DNA from: Anaeromassilibacillus sp001305115
GTDB taxonomy: Bacteria; Bacillota; Clostridia; Oscillospirales; Acutalibacteraceae
DNA: 64,000 nucleotides
Direction: 5' to 3'
Assembly: GCA_042854365.1 (NCBI GenBank)
Contig: AP031437.1
Location: forward strand, 2,294,001-2,358,000
Shown: one piece after another, positions 1-8,847 of the stretch
How positions within the stretch are numbered: the stretch's first letter is position 1
Layout: the number at the start of each line of letters is the position of its first letter
Notes under the pieces: generated by a model
What the model saw: only the letters and a program-made list of their open reading frames with translations
Database searches by the model: none
What the model was told of the DNA's origin: nothing
Translations under genes and position numbers: made by a program

Positions 1-1711
1 AGCCCGCATTATATGTACTGCCTCTTACATTGGCGCCGCTTTCTGGAGCAGATACCTGACAGTTTTCAATCAATCCCGCGTTGAAGCAAGCCAAGCCTCC
101 ATTGTTGAAGAACATGTTAATATCATCATAAAGCGCTAAAATAATGTCTTCGTCACTTAAATCCGGATTGATTTTCCCCTGGAAGGTTGTATTCCGAATA
201 GCCGCTCCTGCGGTATTTTGGAAAACAATTCCGCCAAAATCGATATTCTTCCCTTTATTTTGCTCGTTTGCCTCCAACACACCGTTGATCGTGCCGTAAG
301 AAATACAATCCTCAATTGTACCGCCATTGATTGCTGCAATCGTACCGCAATTGTTTCCTGTGGTATAAATCACGCTATCTGACGCAATGGTGAGGTTTTT
401 CAAAGTGCCTGTATTTGTGGCCAACAGGCCTAAATGATCTCCGCCTTGGATCGTGTAACTTACGGAATGCTTAACCCCCTGATATTCCCCATTCAAGCTG
501 CCGCTGAAGGATTCAATCGGCGTATACTCACCCAAGGCGATGTCTGCGCCCAGAACGAAGTGCTTGTCTCTGTAGTTTCGGATTTTATTGAACTGCTCCG
601 CATTCATAATCAGGAAAGGATTCTCCTCGGAACCATCGCCTCCTGCAAAATCCGTGTTTATTTTTTCCACCAAGAATGTAATACTTTCGGGATTTACACC
701 TTCGCTGTTAACAGTAACCTGCTGGGCCTTCTGTCCCTCTACAAACTGATAACCTTCCGGAGCAGTCAAATCTCCCGTAGAAACATCATATACCTTCTGC
801 TCTGTACCGAGCTCATATTCAATTGGCGTAAACGTAGCTTCTGCGTCCTGTGGATCGGAAAAATGAATGGTTACCGTATAGGGATCTGCCGCAGGAGTAG
901 AACTATCGCCGCCTTCATCTGGATTCCCACCTTCATCTGTATCCACTTGATAGGCATTCAGAGTCAGTAACCCATGATAGTGTTTCCCCTGATAGAGATT
1001 GTCCACGGTTTCTGGCAGATATCCCGCGAGGACATATGTCGCATTTTCCCCGGCTGGAATCACCGCGGTGGTATATGTATGATACTCTGTACCGGCATTC
1101 TTTGCCTTTTGTCCGGTGGGGTTCGCCTTGGAATCATCATAGAGCTTATTCAGATTCACATTCTCAATTTTTGTCCAACCATCGGCAGTATGTTTGTAAA
1201 CAAAAATTTTGAGAACATCCTGAAGCTTATTCTCACAAACCGGTTGATCTGGCGTCGAGGGAGTCATTGTACCATTTGCCAGATCTTCTGGTTCAAACTG
1301 TGCCTCCCCTTCTTTACAGGCGGCGCCTAAGTCCATAGAGAGCTGAACCTTCGTGGGCAATGTTCCACGATTTTGAATGGTGACCGGCTTAAAATATGCC
1401 GGGATATTCTCCTCTGGATAGTTCTCTGGGTTTTGACTGTTGTTGGTCAGCGCATTGTCTCCACCGTCGCTGACAAATTCTTTATAAAAATTTTCGTACA
1501 GCATCGGGCGTAGATTTTTGAATTCCATCGGCTCAGTGGTTGTAAATCCGTCATCGCCCGGATTGACCTCAATGTCCAAAATACCAGCCTCGAAATTGCC
1601 GCTTACTTTTTCGGTATCCGTAAACCATGCCATTGTACCGCCCATCAACAGGCTGAGCACCAATAATACCGAAATGGCTGAAAGAATGACTCTGCTTCGT
1701 TTCGCTTTCAT
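1..1711 (-). CDS. TasA/camelysin-like secreted surface protein with GLUG-type repeats (3' end beyond window)
   Basis: The open frame runs from ATG at 1711 (GGAGGT ribosome site 9 bases upstream) to the window edge, 570 codons, so the C-terminus is missing. The N-terminus is basic (MKAKRSR), followed by a hydrophobic segment ending in GGTMAWFTDTE, the SipW-type signal peptide typical of TasA/camelysin proteins. Residues about 30-260 form a beta-rich TasA-like domain. This domain is clearly paralogous to the protein at 33391-34494: both share NLRP, LKIFVY, NVNLN, AGYLPE and KHYHG blocks in the same order. A spacer rich in Asp, Gly and Glu follows, then glycine-rich repeats (GLLATNTGTLKNL, GTIAAINGGTIEDC) resembling GLUG motifs of adhesins. 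Inference: an exported matrix or adhesion protein. No SipW peptidase gene is in the window, so processing must depend on a distant gene. Confidence 0.8.
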   Translation of the reverse strand, partial: MKAKRSRVILSAISVLLVLSLLMGGTMAWFTDTEKVSGNFEAGILDIEVNPGDDGFTTTEPMEFKNLRPMLYENFYKEFVSDGGDNALTNNSQNPENYPEENIPAYFKPVTIQNRGTLPTKVQLSMDLGAACKEGEAQFEPEDLANGTMTPSTPDQPVCENKLQDVLKIFVYKHTADGWTKIENVNLNKLYDDSKANPTGQKAKNAGTEYHTYTTAVIPAGENATYVLAGYLPETVDNLYQGKHYHGLLTLNAYQVDTDEGGNPDEGGDSSTPAADPYTVTIHFSDPQDAEATFTPIEYELGTEQKVYDVSTGDLTAPEGYQFVEGQKAQQVTVNSEGVNPESITFLVEKINTDFAGGDGSEENPFLIMNAEQFNKIRNYRDKHFVLGADIALGEYTPIESFSGSLNGEYQGVKHSVSYTIQGGDHLGLLATNTGTLKNLTIASDSVIYTTGNNCGTIAAINGGTIEDCISYGTINGVLEANEQNKGKNIDFGGIVFQNTAGAAIRNTTFQGKINPDLSDEDIILALYDDINMFFNNGGLACFNAGLIENCQVSAPESGANVRGSTYNAG

Positions 1712-2018
1712 TTCTTCTGCACCTCCGTGTTTGGGACAGATTCTAATTTCTGTCCATTAAATCCTAAATATAAGACTATAATCTGTGAACTCTGCCTATT
1801 CTCAGATCACCCTAATTATAAGCATTTGAGAATCGTATTTATAGACATATTTCCTCTGATTATTTTTATATTTTATGATTCTTTTATATTGGAATTAGAT
1901 ATATAGTTAATCCATAACAATTTATAAAATGCTATAATTAATTTTATATTGGCTCTATATAAGTGAAAAATATGTACTTCCCAGAATTTTTTAAAAATGG
2001 CCAGCAGTCCTCTGAGCA
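1712..2018. other. AT-rich intergenic region upstream of the TasA-like gene
   Basis: About 300 bases, strongly AT-rich, with runs resembling -10 elements in both directions. It should hold the leftward promoter of the TasA-like gene, but I cannot pick one hexamer pair with confidence. No open frame here looks coding. Confidence 0.4.
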
Positions 2019-2055
2019 AACAAAAAGCGTCAAGCTACTATAGTAACTTGACGCT
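2019..2055 (-). terminator. Rho-independent terminator of the ABC exporter operon
   Basis: A near-perfect inverted repeat has arms AGCGTCAAG (2026-2034) and CTTGACGCT (2047-2055), with a further self-complementary TACTATAGTA between them. On the minus strand it is followed by TTTTTGTTTG. It lies just downstream of the exporter stop codon at 2087. Confidence 0.85.
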
Positions 2056-2086
2056 CTTGATCGATTTGGCCCTATTCCTTTTTCAT

Positions 2087-4006
2087 TTATGTGGCAGGCT
2101 GTAAACGGACAGGTGATGTGGAAGCCTTTTCAAATTGGCTATTATAAAGGTTGGCATAGAAACCATTCTTCTTCATCAGTTCTTCATGGGTTCCCTGCTC
2201 CACAATATCGCCATCCTTCATACACAGAATCAGATCTGCGTCCCGAATGGTGGACAACCGATGTGCAATGACAAAGCTGGTGCGCCCTTTCATCAAATTG
2301 TCCATAGCCTTTTGAATCAATACTTCCGTACGTGTATCGACCGAACTGGTAGCTTCATCCAGAATCAAAATCTTGGGATCCGAGAGAATTGCACGCGCAA
2401 TGGTCAAAAGTTGTTTTTGCCCCTGTGAGACATTGCTTGCCTCCTCGTTGAGCACCATATCATAGGCACCCGGCAGGGTGCGTACAAAATGGTGTACCTG
2501 TGCGGCTTTTGCCGCTGCAATCACATCATCATCATCGGCGTCCAATCTTCCGTAACGGATATTCTCCCGTATGGTTCCATTATACAACCAGGTATCCTGC
2601 AAAACCATGCCAAATACCGAGCGAAGTTCCTGGCGCGAGAAATTGCGGATGTCATAGCCATCGATCAAAATGGCGCCTTCATTCACATCATAGAAACGCA
2701 TCAAAAGCTTGACCATCGTGGTCTTTCCCGCGCCTGTCGGTCCGACAATCGCCACTTTTTGCCCGGGCTGAATACTGGCACAAAAATCATGGATAATGGT
2801 CTTACTGGGGTTATAGCCAAACTTGACATGTGCAAATTGTACGCTCCCCTTAATATGAACCAACGTATCTGTATCCGGCAGAGTATCATCGTTATTGATG
2901 TGTACCACGGGTGTATCAGGGGTCTCCTCCGATTCTGCAAGGAATTCAAATACACGCTCCGCCGCGGCTGCGGTCTGTTGAAGAATGTTGCTGATATTGG
3001 CAATTTGTGTGATCGGTTGAGTAAACTGACGTACATACTGAATGAATGCCTGGATTCCGCCGACATCTAACCGGCCACCAGCAGCCAACCACCCACCTAC
3101 AATGCAAACGGCTACATAGCCTACATTTGCCACAAAGTTCATCACCGGTTGCATCAGCCCGGAGAGAAACTGCGATTTCCATGCCGATTTATATAGCGTT
3201 TCATTGTATTGGTCAAACTGCTGCATGGAGGCCTCTTCGCCGTTGAATGCCTTCATCACGGTATGTCCTCCGTACATCTCTTCTACATGGCCGTTCACAT
3301 GCCCCAGATATTCCTGTTGCGCTGCAAAATATTTCTGGGAATGTTTCACAATGATGAGAATAAATACCAATGAAACCGGAATCACGCACAAGGCAACTAG
3401 CGTCAGCTGCCAACTGATCGAGAACATCATGGCAATGATACCAACTACCATGGTAACAGAGGTGATAATTTGCGTGATGCTCTGATTTAAAGTTTGGCTC
3501 AATGTATCAATATCGTTTGTCACACGCGAGAGTACCTCTCCATGGCTGGTGGTATCGAAATAATTCAATGGCATGCGGTTGATCTTCTTCATAATGTCGT
3601 TGCGCAAATGATATGTCACCCGCATCGATACGCCGGTCATAATCCATCCTTGAAGATAGGAGAACACTAAGCTGACGAGATACAATCCCAGCAGGAAAAG
3701 AAGGATCTGTGCGATACGCCCAAAATCAATTCCTGTTCCTGTACCGGCAATCTTTCCCATAATTCCATTGAAAATTTCAGTGGTTGCATTGCCCAAAACC
3801 TTAGGCCCTACAATGGTGAAGATGGTGGAAAGCATGGCGGTTCCCATCACCAAAAAAATCCGGAATTTATACTTTCCGAGGTATTGCAGCAGCTTTTTCA
3901 TACTGCCCTTAAAATCCTTTGCTTTCTCCACGGGGCCGCGCACCGGACTACGCCCGCCCAAAGGGCCACGCTTGCGCGGAGTAGATCCGCTTGTCGGATT
4001 GCTCAT
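2087..4006 (-). CDS. ABC exporter, catalytically competent half (ATPase plus membrane domain)
   Basis: This 639-residue half-transporter has an N-terminal basic, Gly/Pro-rich cytoplasmic tail of about 40 residues, six membrane segments (about 45-330) and a C-terminal nucleotide-binding domain. Walker A GPTGAGKTT is at about 421-429. The signature is NVSQGQKQ, where Gln replaces the usual Gly. Walker B LILDEATSSVD keeps the catalytic Glu and the switch IAHRLST keeps its His, so this half can hydrolyse ATP. Its start overlaps the stop of the upstream half (ATGA at 4003-4006), so the two are translationally coupled and probably form a heterodimer of the BmrCD/LmrCD type. Family knowledge suggests lipid or drug efflux; the substrate cannot be read from sequence. 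Confidence 0.93.
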   Translation of the reverse strand: MSNPTSGSTPRKRGPLGGRSPVRGPVEKAKDFKGSMKKLLQYLGKYKFRIFLVMGTAMLSTIFTIVGPKVLGNATTEIFNGIMGKIAGTGTGIDFGRIAQILLFLLGLYLVSLVFSYLQGWIMTGVSMRVTYHLRNDIMKKINRMPLNYFDTTSHGEVLSRVTNDIDTLSQTLNQSITQIITSVTMVVGIIAMMFSISWQLTLVALCVIPVSLVFILIIVKHSQKYFAAQQEYLGHVNGHVEEMYGGHTVMKAFNGEEASMQQFDQYNETLYKSAWKSQFLSGLMQPVMNFVANVGYVAVCIVGGWLAAGGRLDVGGIQAFIQYVRQFTQPITQIANISNILQQTAAAAERVFEFLAESEETPDTPVVHINNDDTLPDTDTLVHIKGSVQFAHVKFGYNPSKTIIHDFCASIQPGQKVAIVGPTGAGKTTMVKLLMRFYDVNEGAILIDGYDIRNFSRQELRSVFGMVLQDTWLYNGTIRENIRYGRLDADDDDVIAAAKAAQVHHFVRTLPGAYDMVLNEEASNVSQGQKQLLTIARAILSDPKILILDEATSSVDTRTEVLIQKAMDNLMKGRTSFVIAHRLSTIRDADLILCMKDGDIVEQGTHEELMKKNGFYANLYNSQFEKASTSPVRLQPAT

Positions 4007-6222
4007 GCCAATTCCTCCTCTGAAAGCTGCGACCGGGCGATCTCTTGATAGGTCTTACAGGACTGCATCAACTCACGATGCGTCCCTTTTCCAACGATCT
4101 TCCCGTCGTCCAACACAATGATTTGTTCTGCGTCCATAATGGTACTGACGCGCTGGGCGACGATCAAAACGGTCGCGTCGCCAGTATCCTGTTTTAAAGC
4201 ATGACGCAAAGTGGCATCCGTCTTAAAGTCCAGCGCAGAAAAACTGTCGTCAAAAATATAGATAGGCGCCTTTTTCGTCAATGCGCGTGCAATCGAAAGA
4301 CGTTGTTTTTGCCCACCGGAGACATTCGTGCCTCCTTGAGAAATATCGGTTTCCATCCCGTCCGGCATCCGGCGAATAAATTCCGTCGCCTGAGCCACAT
4401 CCGCGGAGTGACGGATGTCCTCATCCGTCGCATTTGGGGAACCATAACGCAGATTGGAAGCAATATTTCCAGAAAAAAGCACTCCCTTTTGCGGCACATA
4501 CCCGATATACTCCCGTAATTCATGCTGCGGGATTTTTCGAATGTCAACACCGTCCAACAGGATTTTGCCCGCCGTTACATCGTAGAAACGGGGGATCAAG
4601 TTAATCAACGTAGACTTTCCAGACCCTGTAGAGCCAATGAACGCTGTTGTCTGTCCTGGAAGCGCCGTGAAATGAATGTCCTGCAATACATCATCCTCCG
4701 CTTGATTGTAGCGGAAACACACATCTCGAAATTCGATCTTACCAGAGGGCCGCCCATTCAAATGGATCGGTTGTTCTGCGTCCCGGACGGCTGGTTCTGT
4801 GTGGAGTACCTCCGCAATGCGTTCTGCGGAAACCGACGCGCGAGGCACCAAGATAAACATCATAGAGATCATCAAGAACGCCATAATCACCTGCATTGCA
4901 TATTGCATGAAAGCCATCATATCGCCCACCTGCATCATGGATTGCTCAATCTGTTGACTGCCAACCCATACCACCAAAAGGGAAATGCTGTTCATCATAA
5001 ACATCATGGCTGGCATCATAAAGACCACTACACGGTTGACGAATAGATTTGTCTTGGTTAAATCGCGATTTGCCTGTTCAAAACGATTTTCCTCGAAGGA
5101 TTGCGTCCCAAACGCCCGAATGACCATCATACCGCTCAGGTTTTCTCGGGTAACTAAATTGAGCTTATCAACCAGCTTCTGAACAACCTTAAAACGTGGG
5201 GTCACAATGGAGAAGATCACCACCACAAGGCCAATCAGAATCACTACACCCAGGGCAATAATCCAACTCATAGATACACTTTTGTCAAGTGCCATCACGA
5301 TGCCGCCAATTCCGGTAATAGGCGCAAGGCAGATCATCCGCAGGCCAATCACAAGCAGCATCTGTACCTGCGTGATGTCATTCGTAGTCCTTGTAATCAG
5401 AGAAGCCGTAGAGAAACGATCAAACTCCTCGTTTGAAAAATGTTCCACCTTTTGAAACACGTCGTGCCGAAGATGTTTCGCTGTTCCCGCTGCAATGCGT
5501 GACGCCAATAGTCCCACACAGATCGTAGCAGCAGCGCCAACTAGCGTGAGAAGAAGCATCAAAAGACCGGTTCGTAAAATATAATCGCTTTGAATCTTTC
5601 CGACATCGACTCCTAATTCCTGATAAAACGCTTTTGTCATAGCAATTCCCATCTGGCGATTGGTCGAATCGTCCGAGAGCCCTGCCTGTTCCCATGCCTG
5701 TTGAAGAACCTCTTTTGGAATTTGTTCAAACATCGGAGCGGCCGAGTAAAGCTGATGAAGATCTATATTCTCCAGATCTGCCTTAACTGCTGTTGTTTGT
5801 TCGCCTGCAACGGCTTTCATTGCGTTGGCAATTGTTGCCACCCCACGGCTATATGCATCTGCTGTTGCCTCCAACTCCGGATCATCCAGCGTATTTTGCA
5901 CATAAATGTCGGTATTTTGCAGGGCCGGATATGAGTCCAAATATGCGGCAGCCTCTGCACTGTCTACAGCAACCAAATGATAACTTTGTTCCATCTGCAA
6001 ACGGGCCGTTTCATCCATAAACTGTTGCAAAAAAGAAAACCCATCTGCACCGATTGCCTTCGGCGCCGGGTCCTCTATACCACCCTGCTGAATTCCCACA
6101 TTCACTATGTTCGACATCATGTTGGGCAAATTCAGGTCACACATAGCCTGTCCAAATAGAAGTACCACACACGCAATGATCGGCCCAATGTAGGGCTTTA
6201 GATACTTTGCGAGTTTTCTCAT
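4003..6222 (-). CDS. ABC exporter, degenerate-site half with large extracytoplasmic insertion
   Basis: At 739 residues this is about 150 longer than a usual half-exporter. The extra length sits between membrane segments 1 and 2 (about residues 45-215), an acidic, Ala-rich, probably helical domain outside the membrane. The nucleotide-binding domain has Walker A GSTGSGKST (about 529-537) and an intact NVSGGQKQ signature. Walker B reads IFDDSFSALD, with Asp in place of the catalytic Glu, and the switch reads VAQRVST, with Gln in place of His. These changes are typical of the non-hydrolysing site of heterodimeric exporters, which fits its pairing with the gene at 2087-4006. The MarR gene lies immediately upstream with a 4-base overlap. 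Confidence 0.93.
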   Translation of the reverse strand: MRKLAKYLKPYIGPIIACVVLLFGQAMCDLNLPNMMSNIVNVGIQQGGIEDPAPKAIGADGFSFLQQFMDETARLQMEQSYHLVAVDSAEAAAYLDSYPALQNTDIYVQNTLDDPELEATADAYSRGVATIANAMKAVAGEQTTAVKADLENIDLHQLYSAAPMFEQIPKEVLQQAWEQAGLSDDSTNRQMGIAMTKAFYQELGVDVGKIQSDYILRTGLLMLLLTLVGAAATICVGLLASRIAAGTAKHLRHDVFQKVEHFSNEEFDRFSTASLITRTTNDITQVQMLLVIGLRMICLAPITGIGGIVMALDKSVSMSWIIALGVVILIGLVVVIFSIVTPRFKVVQKLVDKLNLVTRENLSGMMVIRAFGTQSFEENRFEQANRDLTKTNLFVNRVVVFMMPAMMFMMNSISLLVVWVGSQQIEQSMMQVGDMMAFMQYAMQVIMAFLMISMMFILVPRASVSAERIAEVLHTEPAVRDAEQPIHLNGRPSGKIEFRDVCFRYNQAEDDVLQDIHFTALPGQTTAFIGSTGSGKSTLINLIPRFYDVTAGKILLDGVDIRKIPQHELREYIGYVPQKGVLFSGNIASNLRYGSPNATDEDIRHSADVAQATEFIRRMPDGMETDISQGGTNVSGGQKQRLSIARALTKKAPIYIFDDSFSALDFKTDATLRHALKQDTGDATVLIVAQRVSTIMDAEQIIVLDDGKIVGKGTHRELMQSCKTYQEIARSQLSEEELA

Positions 6223-6728
6223 GAATCGGATTCATCCTTTCCTATTTGATTTCGTTCTTCTTTAAGCGTTGTCAAAATATCGAAAAGTTGGGACGACAAT
6301 TCCAACAACCGGTTGAGATTTTCTTCTCCCATCCGACGCTCCGCTTCATCGGCCAAGGAAAAAATCTCTCTTCGCGCATGTTCCAAAAGTTCATATCCTT
6401 TAGGAGTCAAACAAACATACACAGCACGACGGTCACACTTGGTCATGCTCCGTACAATCAACCCTTTGCCCTCCAAAGAATTGAGCATCTGCGACACTGC
6501 CGGCATCGACATGTTTGTCCGCCGGCTGATCTCAGTGATGCGAACACCGTCCGTCCCGCCCATTTCGCCTTGCAGTCTACCGCAGGCTGCAATTTTATGC
6601 AGCATAAAAAAGGCGGTCATCGGCAAGCCATCCCTCTGCGCAAAAAGCGGTTTTATACATTTATAGCGCCAAAACAACTCCAATATTTTTTTCCCGCTGT
6701 GCGACTCCCAATCCTCATACCCTACCAT
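6219..6728 (-). CDS. MarR-family transcriptional regulator of the exporter operon
   Basis: This 169-residue protein has a winged helix-turn-helix of MarR type. The recognition region includes RITEISRRTNMSMPAVSQML and is followed by the wing SMTKCDRRAVYVCLTPKG, then a C-terminal dimerisation helix. It is the first gene of a three-gene operon and overlaps the first exporter gene by ATGA (6219-6222). Regulators in this position normally repress their own operon and release DNA on binding a transported compound; that role is inferred. No strong ribosome site precedes the ATG, so translation of the regulator may be weak. Confidence 0.9.
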   Translation of the reverse strand: MVGYEDWESHSGKKILELFWRYKCIKPLFAQRDGLPMTAFFMLHKIAACGRLQGEMGGTDGVRITEISRRTNMSMPAVSQMLNSLEGKGLIVRSMTKCDRRAVYVCLTPKGYELLEHARREIFSLADEAERRMGEENLNRLLELSSQLFDILTTLKEERNQIGKDESDS

Positions 6729-6784
6729 AGCCCTGTGTTTTCCCTTCCTTATATTTTTGTTTCTAAATAGTTAAGTATATTAAT

Positions 6785-6812
6785 ATTATATAAGGCCATC
6801 AAACTTTGTCAA
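6785..6812 (-). promoter_or_regulatory. Sigma-A promoter of marR-exporter operon
   Basis: On the minus strand TTGACA (6807-6812) and TATAAT (6785-6790) are separated by 16 bases. AT-rich, partly self-complementary sequence (ATAGTTAA and TTAATATTA) lies between this and the gene and could be the MarR operator. Confidence 0.75.
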
Positions 6813-6947
6813 GGCGAAGTTTGCAATCTTCACAAATTCTTAATACTCTTTTCGTGCAATATTTCTATTCTCAATCCTTAGATTTCGTATTTTGTCCTTT
6901 CTGGTCAGGTTTTCCAGATGGACCCATTTCTATCAAAAATACGGAAT

Positions 6948-6979
6948 ACAAAAAGCCTCCGCTTTAAAGCGAAGGCTTT
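6948..6979 (-). terminator. Terminator after the HdeD-like gene
   Basis: Arms AAAGCCT(C)CGCTTT and AAAGCG(A)AGGCTTT are followed on the minus strand by TTTTTG. It lies 28 bases beyond the stop of the gene at 7007-7543. Confidence 0.8.
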
Positions 6980-7006
6980 CCAATTTAACCTTAAATAGGT
7001 TGCATC

Positions 7007-7543
7007 TTATTCCATTTTGAGGTGACTCTCAAACCACCACATAAACAGAGCTGCAGCACCCTGCACCAGAAATACCAAACCCATGGTAATCCCAATGATT
7101 TGAATCGCAATTACTGGACGGATAAACGAGATGAACCCCAAAAGAATAGAAGCCACACCGACCAGCGTCATCCAATACCAGCCCTTTACGCCAAATCGTT
7201 TGATTTCCAGGGAATCCACTGTTCGTGTGACTCCGGAAAACACCGTCCAAAGGCCAAAGATATAGGGAATTACATTAATTGTAACCACCTGATCGCACAA
7301 GACAAACAAGCCCAAAAGTATCGTAAGGATTCCCTCCGCCAAAAGCCACCCCGCACCATACAGGTTGCGGAAACAAAAAATATAAATCACAATACTGAGC
7401 GCGCCAGAAATGAACATCGCCAAACCAAAAACAATGGTTAACGACAATAAAATAGACGACGGCGCTACAATCGCCAGTACTCCGGCAAAAATCAATAAAA
7501 TACCGGAAATAAGCCATAAAGTTTTAGAAACACCTGGTTTCAT
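7007..7543 (-). CDS. HdeD/DUF308-family integral membrane protein
   Basis: The protein has 178 residues. I chose the ATG at 7543 because AGAGGGGG lies 8 bases upstream; an open frame extends further but has no ribosome site. It shows six hydrophobic segments packed as three pairs, with the repeated pattern typical of the DUF308 (HdeD) family: short helix-turn-helix membrane hairpins with Gly-rich turns. HdeD in E. coli contributes to acid resistance, but most Firmicutes members are uncharacterised, so no function is assigned. The gene stands alone between its own terminator and the mrp terminator. Confidence 0.85.
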   Translation of the reverse strand: MKPGVSKTLWLISGILLIFAGVLAIVAPSSILLSLTIVFGLAMFISGALSIVIYIFCFRNLYGAGWLLAEGILTILLGLFVLCDQVVTINVIPYIFGLWTVFSGVTRTVDSLEIKRFGVKGWYWMTLVGVASILLGFISFIRPVIAIQIIGITMGLVFLVQGAAALFMWWFESHLKME

Positions 7544-7807
7544 TCTATAGATCCCCCTCTTTACGTCGCGAAATTTCATTTTACTGAAATGAAAACTGAA
7601 AATCCTATCTCCTGCAAACAAATTTATCTCTTTCTCATATCCGGAACGCTGGCCTCGAATGGGCCTTTAAAAGATCTTCTGCTACGTATTTTCTATAGCT
7701 GTCTCATTTTCAAAAATATAGTTTATTATACCCCTTGTGAACCGAAAAAGAAACAATAATTTCCTTATTTTAACAAGTTGCAATTTACTTTTAGTATTAT
7801 TTTAAAT
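7544..7807. other. Intergenic region upstream of the HdeD-like gene
   Basis: With the adjacent terminator this gap is 355 bases. It is AT-rich and should carry the leftward promoter for the HdeD-like gene. No coding sequence, repeat or clear hexamer pair was recognised. Confidence 0.4.
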
Positions 7808-7855
7808 AAAAAATACATCCTGTTGCGCAAATTACATTATCCACGCAACAGGATG
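7808..7855 (-). terminator. Terminator after mrp
   Basis: The 12-base arms CATCCTGTTGCG (7816-7827) and CGCAACAGGATG (7844-7855) are perfect. On the minus strand a TATTTTTTA tract follows. A T-tract is also present on the other side, so it may work in both directions. Confidence 0.85.
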
Positions 7856-7898
7856 CCCATTTTTTGACAGCCTAATGATTTAAAGTGGTTTCAAAAAT

Positions 7899-8729
7899 TC
7901 AGAGTTGTTCCACCGCATCCGCTGCGGTGTTCAGGCAATCGGTATTGACCAGTTCCGCCAAACCCGCGTCATAATTCTTAGCAATTTCCGGATCGATCGG
8001 CACCCTGCCCAAAACTTTTAAATTGAACTGCTGTGCCGTTTGCTCTACATGGCTTTCTCCAAACACCTTGATCTCTCGGCCGCAGTCCGGGCACTTGACA
8101 TAACTCATATTCTCTACCACACCAATGATCGGTACATTCATCATCTTGGCCATATTAACTGCCTTCGCAACGATCATAGAAACCAGTTCCTGCGGAGAGG
8201 TGACGATTACAATTCCATCCAACGGAATGCTTTGGAAAACAGTCAGTGGAACATCGCCAGTCCCCGGAGGCATATCCACAAACATATAATCGACATCTTC
8301 CCAGATCACATCCGTCCAGAATTGTTTTACTGTATTGGCAATGATGGGCCCACGCCATACCACTGGTGCTGTTTCGTCGTCCAGCAAGAGGTTGACCGAC
8401 ATAATATCAATCCCCGTCTTGGTACGTGCCGGCAGAATGCCAAATTCGCTGCCCATGGCCTTCTGATGAATCCCAAATGCTTTTGGAATGGAAGGACCGG
8501 TAATATCTGCATCCAGCACCGCAGTATGCGCTCCCCGACGGTTCAACAACACGGCGAGCATGGACGTAACCATACTTTTGCCCACACCGCCTTTTCCGCT
8601 GACGACACCGATAACCTTTTTAATATGGCTCATCGCATTCGGTTTTTCCAAAAAATCCGCAGGATTTGCCTCTCTGGAGGGGCAATTTTCCCCACAACTG
8701 CTGCAATCGTGCGTACAATTTTCACTCAT
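7899..8729 (-). CDS. mrp: Mrp/ApbC/NBP35-type P-loop ATPase, iron-sulfur cluster carrier
   Basis: This 276-residue soluble protein has a deviant Walker A motif GKGGVGKS at about 44-51, preceded by VIGVVS, and the conserved MPPGTGD stretch. The C-terminal CxxC (CPDCG) carries the bridging cluster in the family. The N-terminus adds a Cys-rich leader (CTHDCSSCGENC), as in Nbp35-type proteins, which can bind a second cluster. The start is supported by AAGGAGA 7 bases upstream. The family transfers [4Fe-4S] clusters to apo-enzymes; likely clients here, such as aconitase at 24542, are only a guess. It is a single-gene unit between two terminators. Confidence 0.93.
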   Translation of the reverse strand: MSENCTHDCSSCGENCPSREANPADFLEKPNAMSHIKKVIGVVSGKGGVGKSMVTSMLAVLLNRRGAHTAVLDADITGPSIPKAFGIHQKAMGSEFGILPARTKTGIDIMSVNLLLDDETAPVVWRGPIIANTVKQFWTDVIWEDVDYMFVDMPPGTGDVPLTVFQSIPLDGIVIVTSPQELVSMIVAKAVNMAKMMNVPIIGVVENMSYVKCPDCGREIKVFGESHVEQTAQQFNLKVLGRVPIDPEIAKNYDAGLAELVNTDCLNTAADAVEQL

Positions 8730-8766
8730 ACAGATTCTCCTTTGTCTATCCGCTGCCGCGCAACGG

Positions 8767-8793
8767 AAAAATTCGCCCGTTTTGATACGGGCG
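8767..8793 (-). terminator. Terminator after the gpsA-like gene
   Basis: Arms CGCCCGT (8774-8780) and ACGGGCG (8787-8793), followed by AATTTTTCC on the minus strand. Confidence 0.75.
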
Positions 8794-8847
8794 CTCTTTT
8801 ATTGTAATAATATATACCAAATTTGTCAACGAAACCAAGGAGCTCAG

